64,000 nt of DNA from Pseudoips prasinana. Taxonomy: Eukaryota; Arthropoda; Insecta; Lepidoptera; Nolidae. Of this stretch, positions 43,092-53,382 are shown in pieces (positions within the stretch are counted from its first letter, which is position 1; each line of letters begins with the position of its first letter). Where the stretch lies: contig OX621241.1 in assembly GCA_951640165.1 (NCBI GenBank), forward strand, positions 12,715,001 to 12,779,000, given 5' to 3'. The position numbers and the translations under genes were made by a program. The notes below the pieces were generated by a model. The model made no database searches. It had not been told where the DNA came from and saw nothing but the letters and a program-made list of their open reading frames with translations.

Positions 43092-43585
43092 TTTAATTAA
43101 AATTTATTATTTAATATTTAATGTTCCTTTTCCTAAATATGTTATATACAACATGTAACTTAATTAACGCACATCCTGAAAATAGTTTGTTCAGAATCGT
43201 TTACTGAATCGATTTATATAATTTTTAATACAGGTAATTTTTTATTCCAAAAATAATTAAAACTACGGAAATTATTGTCATATTAACCCTGTACATTGAA
43301 ATGGACCGTAAGTCAAAGTAATAAGACTTTTAAAATAGCAGTTTTGTTAGTATTTATACAAATTCCATAATTTAATACAAAATAAAGAAAAATAAACTTT
43401 ACTTCTTACGACGTTACATGTTGTATATTATTATTGCCACAATTTATTATTCTTATTTTTTTATTTTCTATCCAGTTTACTTGGTTACATAATTATTTAT
43501 CGTACCCAAATATGTATTTATGTCACTGTAATCATACATGTACCTACTCATGTCATAGTAACGTAATTATATCACATACCACCGA
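43092..43585. other. No recognised feature
   Basis: AT-rich; probably includes the 3' UTR of the LINE fragment before it. Confidence 0.4.
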
Positions 43586-43589
43586 GTCA

Positions 43590-43790
43590 CTTATAGGGTT
43601 GCCAACTGAAAACCAGTGCTAGGTGCACCTCACCGGGCTTTTGCTGAGATGGTGACATTTTGACGGAACATACAGGAGCTATTCTACTTTCTTTATTTTG
43701 TTGATAATTTTTTCGATATTTACTGTTTGTATTATGCTGATACCATGTAGTTACTAATTTCTTGTGTGTTCGTGTTGAATAAATGTCTTT
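43590..43790 (+). repeat. Dispersed repeat (family F), second copy
   Basis: Matches 17880-18095 in GGGTTGCCAACTGAAAACCAG-like, CTGAGATGGTGAC, GGAACATACAGGAGC and TTTCTTGTGTGTTCG blocks. Confidence 0.6.
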
Positions 43791-43799
43791 ATTTTTTGT

Positions 43800-44485
43800 G
43801 TCCTTCTTATGTGTTGAATGTTCTATTCTAAGTATAGTAATAGATCTCACGTGCGTGTGCTAGCGGACACATTACAATGGCTCGTAGCGCTTTTGCCTCT
43901 GATGGAATATTTACTTTGTGGTTTTACCTCGATTATATAGGCCACTAAACAACCCCAAATATTACTAAATCTGATATGGTCTATTGACATAACTCAATTT
44001 AAATTAATTGTGGGTTTGTAGTTACCAAATTAACTTTTCTAGCGCTTGTACTCTGTTCTATTTTTATTTGGTAACGTTGTGACTTTTACCGACTTCATAA
44101 AGAAGGAAGTTACTCAATTCGATTGTATTATTTTATGTGTATGTACACCGATTACTTCGGAATTTAAGAACTGTATTGTAATTTTATCAATCTCGTATTG
44201 TATTTGAATAGTGTAAAAGAAACTTATGAATTTGCCCCACATTATAGTCATGAAATTACATAGAGTTGTTTTTAAACTATATCATTTATTTTAACAATTC
44301 CTTTTTATATTCAACTAGTTTGAAATTTGAAGTCAGCCAAATGGTGAATCCGTTATGCTGATTTCAAATTTAAAACCAACTTCTTTAACTCACTTTTTCG
44401 ATATAAATAAAAATCTTAGGACACCTTACACAAAGCCATCCGATCCCAAATTAGGCAGAGGCAACCTATAGCAGCTAGAGGAACA
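43800..44485. other. No recognised feature
   Basis: AT-rich sequence without recognised coding or repeat signals. Confidence 0.4.
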
Positions 44486-44489
44486 TACT

Positions 44490-44640
44490 CTGATAAACAT
44501 ACTTATATATTTCTAAATACAAACATATTTATAATATAAGTTACACCCAAACACAAAACAAATAATGATGCTCACACAAAGATTTGTCCTGTGTGGCAAT
44601 CGAACCCACGACCACGCTTAGCAGCCTTGAGCAACAGACC
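44490..44640 (-). mobile_element. SINE (family B), reverse copy
   Basis: On the - strand a B-box GTGGGTTCGATTGCCACAC is followed by GGACAAATCTTTGTGTGAGC and GTTTGGGTGTAACTTATA, as in other family B copies. Confidence 0.65.
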
Positions 44641-45013
44641 AGTCAATAATATATGCGTTGTATCAAAATATTAAAAAAAAACTGTTCGATGACTTTGCAT
44701 TGTGCAACCCCTAAAATGATGAAACAAATGTTCATCTATCAGTCAGTTAATCAAACAGCCAGCCATTCAGTTTCTCCATTTATATATGATCTTGATTAAT
44801 TAGTTTTAACCTCTTCGCTGTCTGATTTCGTCCACCACGCGGTCGAAGTCACGGGCTGAAGCTAGTATTGTTATATATGTAGTATGATTATAGTCTAGGT
44901 ATGTCATAAGAAATATTTAGACACATCTAATCATAGCTCGGTTGCCTTATTAAGATAGTTATGGCAGTAAGAGGAAACGGATAAACACAGATATTTACAT
45001 ACGTATGTAGGTA

Positions 45014-45148
45014 CAGACGCCAGCACGTCAAGCTACCCCAATCTGTCAAATTTCCCCAATTGAAAGCGAATCTTATTTTTATGTGATAAAGTTTAAAAAC
45101 TATAAAATAAATTTGACAGATTGGTGTAGCTGGATGTGCTGGCGTCTG
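45014..45148. mobile_element. 135-bp MITE, copy 2
   Basis: Inverted ends CAGACGCCAGCACGTC and its complement; TA on both sides (45012-45013 and 45149-45150). Interior diverged from copy 1. Confidence 0.9.
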
Positions 45149-45583
45149 TACATACGCAGACTGTTGAAAATTATAACCTTCCTTCCGCCGTAATCAAGGA
45201 AATATTACTTGCTCGAAACTTACAAATATATTTGTAGTGTCTTTTTTTGTATCAGTTTTAAAATTAATGTAAACTTGGGCCTACGTAATTATTTAAAATC
45301 TGTACTTTGATTACTCATAGAATTAATAAGAATATTTATGTCTTGTTGAGAAATTGCGTCCTAAAGGTCTTTTAGTTATTTGTAGGTCATCCTCATCGAC
45401 CACCACCAAGTCTCTCTAGAAATATTCCATTGAGGGCATATTTCGTATATACGTTTCGTTGATGACATGTACAATGCACTACTGTGGTCTAATAATTCCT
45501 GACTTGACCGTGCTGCGAGTAGGAGGAACCGGTTAAGTACCGCAAAGTATTAGATATTACCACACCTACTACTTTAACTACAG

Positions 45584-45715
45584 TACTTCAGCTGCGAGAT
45601 ATACGGTTCTAAAAACCTCAAGGACCCCGACAAGCGCAAGAAGCTCCGTTTCAACACAAGATTGCGCTTCAAAAAGAGATACAAGAGTGGAAAACTTAAA
45701 CAACAACAAACCTAA
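45584..45715 (+). CDS. Unassigned possible terminal exon
   Basis: After a CTACAG acceptor-like site, 43 codons run to TAA. They encode YFSCEIYGSKNLKDPDKRKK, then a very basic segment with LRFNTRLRFKKRYKSGK. Third codon positions are mostly G or C (CTC, AAG, GAC, CCC, CGC, TTC), unlike the AT-rich surroundings, as expected of a conserved exon. I do not recognise the protein and found no partner exon. It could be a processed pseudogene piece. Confidence 0.3.
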   Translation, partial: YFSCEIYGSKNLKDPDKRKKLRFNTRLRFKKRYKSGKLKQQQT

Positions 45716-45814
45716 GCCGCTGATAGAATCACTTGGGTTCTATCAGAAGCTTAGGTTCCAAGATATTTATAATAAACAATTGCTAACATAAAAAATAATA
45801 TATATAGCTGTGTT

Positions 45815-46060
45815 TGTTACAGCTGTGTAGTGACAGTGATGAATATCATCACCGTATTACATCCCGTTGGGGTCTTAGAAGCCATCCCGAGAAAATATCT
45901 ACCAGAGAACGGGCAGCAGTATATTTCTGAGTAGGTACTGTCATCATTATACTGTGATTGCCAATCCGCCTACCAAGCGTGGCGATTATGGCATATCCCA
46001 AAGTCCCTTGAGAGAAGCCTTATAGCAGTGGACGTTTTTCGGCTGACTTGATGATACATA
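45815..46060 (+). mobile_element. Family D dispersed repeat
   Basis: Same block order as at 16480: GCTGTGTAGTGACAG, ATCATCACCGTATTAC, AAATATCTACCAGAG, GGCGATTATGGCATAT and CAGTGGACG near the end. Confidence 0.75.
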
Positions 46061-46144
46061 TACAGATGTACTGGCTGCCTGATCTATCAGCGGACCCGCG
46101 CTTGAATCGCTACGGTTACGATTTTACAGTAGCTTTATTTCATA

Positions 46145-46489
46145 CTAGCTGTGCCCCGCGATTTTACCCGCGTTAAATTTTATAAATTATCACAGGAGGA
46201 GCTGTGATAATTTATAAAATTTAACGCGGGTAGGTGATAGCGTGATAATATGTAGCCTATATGTTGACCCGACCTCTTAGTAATATTCATGCAAAATTTG
46301 AAGTAAATCCATGCAGTACTTTTTGAGTTTAGCCCGGACATACATACAGACAAACAGACACACAGACAAAAATTCTAAAAACTATATTTTTGGCTTTGAT
46401 ATCCTTTGTAGATCACGCCCTTAGTGACGTTTTTAAAAAATATTCAATGTACAGTTTTGACTTTCCTACGATTTTATTATATGTATAGA
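46145..46489 (-). mobile_element. Non-autonomous Helitron with internal inverted duplication
   Basis: On the - strand it starts TCTATACATATAATAAAATC (46489) and ends GGGGCACAGCTAG (46145), between A and T. Within it, ACCCGCGTTAAATTTTATAA at about 46167 is followed by its own inverted copy ending near 46232, which the copy at 31187 lacks. Confidence 0.85.
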
Positions 46490-47210
46490 TTACAGGCATC
46501 CACTAAGGAAGGATTTTCACAAACTCACCTCTAAAGATTTGATTGGTATGTATTTATGGACAGCTAGAGATTTTTTATTATACATCATTCATAATTTTAG
46601 CATTTTTCAATATAGGGCGATAGTGTCGAAAAAAAAGTCTAAAATGTTATCTAGTTTGGGATCAGATGGCAGTGCTTTAGTTGTCCCAAGATATTTGTTT
46701 ATTTATATAATACCAATGATTATTGAACGAATTTAATATTTCTTATTTTATTCAAAAACACGACAAATTATAAAGACCCCTTGTAATTTATCACGACTTT
46801 GAATAATCTAAGAAATATTTCAATCGTTTAAACACATGTTGTTGCTTCGACTAGGTACATAATTAAATATGATTTGATACGCGTAAAATGTTCGTTCTTT
46901 ACCAGTAAATGGCATCTCAATACAAATTAATAACTCAATTATTCATTTGATTTTTCAATGAAATGATTTATTCGGCTCATTATTCGTCTGTTATTCAAAT
47001 AATCAATGACATGTTCATATGTTTATTTGTCATGAGCATTGTTAGTAGCCTTTGAACAATTTTACTAAAATGAGCAAAGCTATGTAAATTAGATCACTTA
47101 GATGATCTTGGTGACATTGACGTACCCGAACGTTATGTGGATGAGAAAAACAAAAAATACGAAGTAACGTGGACGTACAACGTGTATACCTAATGATACT
47201 TACATATGCA
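46490..47210. other. No gene; trace of a SINE tail
   Basis: Around 46640-46700, TAGTTTGGGATCAGATGGCAG and TTGTCCCAAGATAT resemble SINE family B tails. The rest is unassigned. Confidence 0.4.
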
Positions 47211-47345
47211 CAGACGCCAGCACATCCAGCTACCCCAATTTGTCAAATTTCTTTTATAGATTTTCAACTTTATCACATAAGCATAAGGTTCACTTTCAAT
47301 TGGGGAAATTTGACAGATTGGGGTAGCTTGATGTGCTGGCGTCTG
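47211..47345. mobile_element. 135-bp MITE, copy 3
   Basis: Inverted ends starting CAGACGCCAGCACATC. It is closer to copy 1 than copy 2 in the interior (TTTTATAGATTTTCAACTTT). The left flank is CA rather than TA. Confidence 0.88.
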
Positions 47346-47449
47346 TAAACTTTACGGTAGAGGACGAAATTTTCCGAGGCAATTTCGGTGATATTTTTTT
47401 TTATAAAACCTAATAAGCATAAATAGCATACGGCCGAGATGGTAAGTGG

Positions 47450-47683
47450 TCACCGTAGCCTATGAACAGTTTCAAGACCAGGGGCATAATTAGCCCGTTG
47501 CCGATCCTTTAGAAACTTTACCATGCTGTAGTGTCTTGGGAAAACCTCATAACTCCTTGTGAGTTCATTCAACAACCTAACGTACGTACGTAGGAAGAAG
47601 TTTCTCTGAAAGCAAACCGTACGAGATCGAAAAGGTTCGAGGATATGAGGATACCTATATTGTCTGCAAATAACGTTGTTCAT
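47450..47683 (-). pseudogene. LINE ORF2 C-terminal remnant
   Basis: The - strand frame encodes RSRTVCFQRNFFLRTYVRLL followed by NEL and VFPRHYSMVKFL. The R-x-FF-R...L-NEL...F pattern is that of the C-terminal end of CR1/Jockey-type LINE proteins. Only this part remains. Confidence 0.6.
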
Positions 47684-48346
47684 ACTCTGTTTTTTAACAA
47701 GTTATGATAGTTTTATATCCACCTATTCTACTTTGACCTGAATTTGAACGGCTATACGGGATTGACGTAAAATTATGAAATCGGGTTTAGTCAGCCTCTT
47801 AATGACAGGGTTCTAGATAAGTATCAGTGAAGTTGCGAAGTGGAGGTGCCTACAATCAGGAGCGTACATTTTGCACTAGTAATGAAAAAGCTATATTAAG
47901 AGGCTCACAACTCCCACTATTCGCGTATAACTTAAATACCGTTCATATTAATTCTTAAGTACAGGTTATAATATAATAAACACAAAACGGGTTACTAACT
48001 AACATTAACCACAAGTAGTAATATCATGTTTTGAGATCAAATTGTAAAAATTGAAATATGCTTGCGACACATCACAAGCACCAACCTTAAAAACATGTAT
48101 TGTATCGAGCACTTTTTAACGTAAAATACTGAAGTAGTTCTATTATTTTCACAACTACCCTACTTACTACGCTAATTGGTTTTATATTTTTGTTTAATGT
48201 TGCTTTTATATTTTTAAGTGATTATTGTAATCTTCTGGTAAAATAAATATCTTTAACCGTTTTTACAATTATTTATTCAACATATAGACAAGTAGTTGTG
48301 ACTTAAAACTGAAATAAATCAACTAAGTAGTTAGCCTCTTAATCAC
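47684..48346. other. No recognised feature
   Basis: AT-rich DNA without domain-bearing frames. Confidence 0.4.
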
Positions 48347-48519
48347 AATAATATTATAAAGGCGAAAGTTTGAGAGTGTGTGTGTTTGGTACTTCTTCAC
48401 GTCTAAACGGCTAGATTGATTTTAATAAAATTTGGTATGGAGTTCGCTGTCACCCTGGATTGACACATAGGCTACAATTTATAAAGTTTAACTCGGGTAA
48501 AACCGCGGGGTACAGCTAG
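48347..48519 (+). mobile_element. Short non-autonomous Helitron
   Basis: Shares TAATATTATAAAGGCGAA, a CTTCTTCACGTCTAAACGGC block and the end CCGCGGGGTACAGCTAG with the copy at 49346. The TC start is mutated; T follows the 3' end. Confidence 0.75.
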
Positions 48520-49345
48520 TACAAAATAATCCACATCGTTACCACTTGAATGAATGATAATAAGTATGACAAGCCTCTTAAGACGCTTATTTTTCTTCAA
48601 TAGGAGAATGAGTTACGCGTTTAAAAAAGCTTCGGCTATAGATACCGGTAAGTACTTTTGTTTGATGACCACACAAAAGCAATAAGAGAAACATTTAAAA
48701 GCGTTCAGTTATTTATGTATTGTTAAACATCCAAAACCAATAATTCTTTTTATAAATAGATATTCAGTATAAACCTAGAGTATACGTCTGTAGGAGTAGG
48801 TAAACGAACGTTCGTGCTTCGTTGGTGCTGCAACACCATTAGGATTACTGGATTTCAGTTTTACTACTTTTGTTTAGACACAATGTCTCGTTGGTTATAA
48901 AATATGATAATTATTATTATGCGATAAATTATTCCTCGAATTAGACGTGTATAGTCAGGGAGGGGTATCTAATATTTCTTGTAGCTGAAAATACCTCAAT
49001 CCAAACACCTATTTTAATGGACTCTATTGGAAATTGACAGGTACGTCGATACCCACTCGAACTTTAAAATTATTAAATAATACTCAATAGTTTATTGCAT
49101 ACCATAATGTATAAAATAAATAAAATGTGTAAAAATATCCATACCTTGTTAGTAAAAAATATAACCGTTAACACTATATACTATTAGTAAATTCGCTTTT
49201 AAACCAAATAAATTACATACAGGTTTTAAATACAATAATACATAACTTATTAATTACTAACCAATAGTAATTAATGATATCATTTCCGACCTCTCATTGA
49301 TGTTAGACTAATAGATTTATATACTTTGAATTGTAAACTGTTAAA
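48520..49345. other. No recognised feature
   Basis: Unassigned AT-rich DNA between two Helitrons. Confidence 0.4.
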
Positions 49346-49505
49346 TCTAATATTATAAAGGCGAATTTCTGGGAGTGTGTTTGTTAGTTACTTCTTCACG
49401 TCTAAAAGGCTGGAACAATTTTAATAAAATTTGGTATGGAGTTAGATGACACCTTGGATATAATTTATAAAAGATAACGCAGGTAAAACCGCGGGGCACA
49501 GCTAG
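49346..49505 (+). mobile_element. Short non-autonomous Helitron
   Basis: Starts TCTAATATTATAAAGGCG and ends CCGCGGGGCACAGCTAG, between A (49345) and T (49506). 160 bp. Confidence 0.85.
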
Positions 49506-49506
49506 T

Positions 49507-51300
49507 TGAACAATATTTCATGATATGTATGTTTATCTTTTTATCACATCTCTTGATCTTGTGATGTCCTATTTATCGGGGCGACAACAGATGGTTTCGA
49601 TAGGCGGTGCCACTTCGGCACGTCATCCTGTGAAAATGGGGGTGCCCCAAGGATCTATATTGGGCCCATTTTTATTTCTAGTTTATATAAATGATCTCCC
49701 TTATCTGGTAGAGAAAGTATCAGACATAGTTTTGTTCGCTGATGATACTTCGCTCATATTTAAAGTAAATAGAAAGGATAAAGATCTTATTGAGCATAAT
49801 AAAACACTCAGCTTTATATCAGAATGGTTTTCGGCAAATAATCTCTTGTTAAATGCAGGGAAAACTAAATGCATCAGGTTCTCATTGCCGAATGTGACTC
49901 AAATTGTACCAACAGTTGCACTTAATGCGAAAATATTAGATCTAGTCCCATCGACCGTATTTTTAGGATTGACACTTGATTCAAAATTGCAATGGGGTCC
50001 TCAGATTGAAAAGTTAGCAGGTAAATTAAGTTCGGCTTCCTATGCTGTCTGGAAAATAAGGCAATTGTCAGATGAACAAACTGCTAGATTAGTGTATTTC
50101 GCGTACTTTCATAGCATTATGTCGTATGGCATTCTGCTGTGGGGTTCGGCGGCTGACATAGGTACTATTTTTGTATTGCAGAAAAGAGCAGTCAGAGCCA
50201 TTTATGGTTTAGGCAGTCGCAATTCTTTGCGAAATTTGTTTAAAGAAATAAATATACTTACTGTGCCATCGGAATATATATATCAGAATATAATGTTTGT
50301 TAGAAAAAATATTCATAATTATAAAAAGAAAAGTGAACTGCATAATATAAATACTAGGAATAAAAACAAACTGGCCATGCCAGGCTTTAGAGTAAGCAAA
50401 ACTAATAAATCATTTTTAGGAAATTGTATTAGGTTTTATAACAAGCTTCCTACTCAAATTACTGATCTGCCTGACACAAGTTTTAAAACACATATTAAAC
50501 GTATACTTATGGCTAGGGGTTATTACACCACTAAAGAGTACATCGATGACAAAGACGTCTGGCTCTCACTTCCTACCTGCACATTGCTCGCTGGAGATCT
50601 TGTAGCCATATAGACATGACTGATCTGCTGTGTTACGTGAACTATCTGTAAATGATTGCTATCATATACTTAATTTAAAATTATTGACTCTGTCTCAAAA
50701 TGAATAATGTTATTGTTTCGAAGTTTTTCTTTTGTATACCTAAATATAATCTAAAATAATAAGCATTCAGACAACCGATCGAGCATATATTGTGTTTGCC
50801 TACTAAATAATTACTCTAATTGGACCAAATCCCGTGTTCATGCCCGCTTGAGTATGTTTCGCCGGACCGTCTCAACTGGGTCGTGTTGAAACCGGTAGTA
50901 AATGAACCCACTGAGTTTGTTTCGCTGGGTCTTCTCAGTTGGGGCGCATTGGATCCGGTGGTAGCATTAAAGCGCGACCGTCGTTATTAACACAAGGTCC
51001 GTCATAATAATAATACCTTTAATATAGACAGAACCATTGACAATATGTAGTAAAAATATTAGACTTAAACTAGATAATTAAACATAATCTCTTGACAATA
51101 ACTTGATACGAGCTAGCTAAATATCATTTCTGTAATAAAATAAATTTTATAAATGTTTTCATACAAGATGTACCTAAATATCTATGTTACTAGAAATAAT
51201 ATCTAATGTATACAACTATATTACTACAAACATGTTCTGACTATTTACAAGCGCTTTTTTAAAGTCTACGTGAATAAAAACCTTTTTTATTTTATTTTAT
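49507..51300 (+). mobile_element. 5'-truncated LINE (CR1/Jockey-type)
   Basis: It begins within or next to the 3' end of a Helitron, contains the C-terminal half of an ORF2 (49525-50613), a 3' UTR and a (TTTTA)n tail ending near 51300. A stretch at 50840-51000 with GTTTCGCCGGACC and GTTTCGCTGGGTC looks like a different inserted repeat. 3' UTR copies occur at 10022-10345. Confidence 0.82.
49525..50613 (+). pseudogene. LINE reverse transcriptase, C-terminal half (open frame)
   Basis: About 360 codons without a break encode MSYLSGRQQMVSIGG, KMGVPQGSILGPFLFLVYIN, the catalytic LFADDTSLIF, the thumb, and the C-terminal domain with QKRAVRAIYGLGSR, INILTVPSEYIYQ and RFYNKLPTQI. The family is CR1/Jockey superfamily. 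The endonuclease and RT fingers are missing, so it cannot be active, yet the open frame indicates a fairly recent insertion. The true start is absent; the frame is simply open from near 49525. Confidence 0.88.
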
Positions 51301-51302
51301 TT

Positions 51303-51705
51303 TATTTTAATGGAAAAAAAAGCGGAACCCTTATAGATTCGTCATGTCTGTCCGTCCGTATGTCACAGCCACTTTTTTCCGAAACTATATGAGTTGTACT
51401 GTTGAAACTTGGTAAGTATATGTATTCTGTGAACCGCATTAAGATTTTCACACAAAAATAGAAAAAGAATAATAATTTTGGGGGTTCCCCATACATAGAA
51501 CTGAAACTCAATTTTTATTTCATCGTACTCATACATGTGGGGTATCTATGGATAGGTCTTTAAAAATGATCTTGAGGTTTCTAATATCTTTTTTTTTTTA
51601 AACTGTATAGTTTGCGCGAGAGACACTTCCAAAGTGGAAAAATGAGTGTCTTGCTGCTGCGGAACTCTTCATGGGCGAGTCCAACTCGCACTTGGTCGGT
51701 TTTAA
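51303..51705 (+). repeat. Diverged relative of dispersed repeat family H
   Basis: Has GCGGAACCC, GTCTGTCCGTCCGTATGTCAC, GTTGAAACTTGGTAAG-type middle and ends CGAGTCCAACTCGCACTTGG with TCGGTTTT. About 100 bases longer than the other copies. Confidence 0.6.
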
Positions 51706-52415
51706 ATTATTTATTATTAATCGTTTTTCGTTCAAAGTTTTAATTATTTATTGAAATAAAGATTATCTTATCTTTATTACTGGGTGAGGTCATCCGATCC
51801 CCGGAGGCAGTTTACTTGATTGCATGGAGTCGTATCCAGCGTCACAGTATCGGAATGTCCCACCAGATATACCAGGTGGTGGTCTTAATAAATGTAACAA
51901 TAATGAATCGGGCACAGCAACATAAGTAAATATAACAAAAGTATTAACAATAAATGTTTACTGGCTGGCTTACAATAATATATAATAATAAATAAAAAGG
52001 TGAGCCGACCGATTTCGTTGATTACTTTAAATGTAATAACGAAATTCTATAATTGGCCTTCCTTTGATGTTGTATTTACCACAGAGACATAGACATTAAA
52101 TTGCATCGCTGTTCGTTTAAAAAGAAGAAATAAGTAACAGTGCTACGGGCGCCGCTTAATGAAGTCTAGCAGACTACCCAGGAAATATTAGGTTTAAAGA
52201 AATTTTATTGCTCATAAAAACTTAGAATAGTTCACTTATAATGAGATACATGATATAATTTCACTGACGTGTTGAAAGCGACATAATTATTTTTATATAC
52301 AAAATATTAATACAAAAACCGATTAAAGTTTGGTTTTTAATACAATAATCTTATCGTAGTTTTTTATGTTAGTTAGTGATAAAGAACTTACATATATTAA
52401 TGCAGAAGCACCTTC
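51706..52415. other. No recognised feature
   Basis: AT-rich, no domain-bearing frame. Confidence 0.4.
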
Positions 52416-52418
52416 TGA

Positions 52419-52537
52419 TCCCCCTTAACTCTCCAAATTTGATCAGAAGACATTCCAACAGGACGGGTAAGTGTTTGTATCCCCCTTAACTCTTCTAAGT
52501 TGATAAGCATTCCAACAGGACCGGTAAGTGTTTGTAA
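52419..52537. repeat. Two-unit tandem repeat of about 60 bp
   Basis: Units at 52419-52479 and 52480-52537 share CCCCCTTAACTCT, CATTCCAACAGGAC and GGTAAGTGTTTGTA. The second has small deletions. Confidence 0.85.
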
Positions 52538-52954
52538 CAACTGATTTCGACATAATTTATATCCCAGAATTATCAAAGTAGGTTCACAGATAATGGACAA
52601 ATCCCGTTATAGATACATAAAAATACATTCTTATTGTAAACCTCCTTCTTTTCTTTCTATTAAACTATGTTACATGATCAAATAAAGCTTCTGAATAACC
52701 AGTTTGGACGATATATGTATGTGTTCCCCCATACATATATCAAGTGTTCAGCTCAAAGTGATCATATACCAATATTTTATTAAATACTACACTCCATTCA
52801 AATATATGTATAGAAGGTATTCGGGAAGTGTCGAGAACCAGCGCCACGTGTGTACTATTGTTATTTATTTAGCCTTTATTGCTGATGCTAAACAATGGTT
52901 TTACAAACAGTAGCAAATTGTTTTAACTTAAATCTAATACATCGGGTTTCCCGG

Positions 52955-53165
52955 TTCAGTGGTCAGCGTGTCCAGTGACGCATAGGCCTCTTCCAGCTGC
53001 TTCCATTCTTCTCTATTGGTTGCTTTTCTGGACCAGATTGTCCGTCCAATCATCTGTCCGTCTTCTAACTTGCCTAACTCTGTTTCTTTTGCCATCACGT
53101 GGCTGCCATTCCGTTATAATTTTAGTCCATTTCATTCTGCTTTCCCTTGTCATCTATCTTGTGTA
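52955..53165 (-). pseudogene. LINE ORF2 C-terminal remnant (RTE-like)
   Basis: On the - strand, frames encode MKWTKIITEWQPRDGKRN, RRRTDDWTDNL and, after a shift, an EEWKQLEEAYASLD-type end. This is the GRP-RRWTDDI...W-LEEAY end of RTE/BovB-like proteins. Around 53250-53310 on the + strand, GGTAGGCCTATGTCGAG and ATTGGACGAT resemble the tails of similar elements. Confidence 0.65.
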
Positions 53166-53325
53166 CTATAGCTTGCACTTAATTGCGGTTGCATACTTGC
53201 ATTCCAAGAGCGGTGACTACGGCAAACCCCTCCAAATGGCAACGTTATAGAGTGCCTTGGGGGTAGGCCTATGTCGAGTATTGGACGATATCGGGCTAAT
53301 TATGTGATGCGATGCAAATATTATA

Positions 53326-53382
53326 ATAATAATAATAATATCTGGGGACAATGTCACACAGATCATCCTAGCCCCAAACTAA
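53326..53382 (-). mobile_element. SINE (family A) tail, left of the LINE insertion
   Basis: Reverse complement of the 3' end of family A (ATAATAATATCTGGGGACAA...AGCCCCAAACTAA). The rest of the same SINE continues at 56924-57124 beyond the LINE. Confidence 0.88.
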
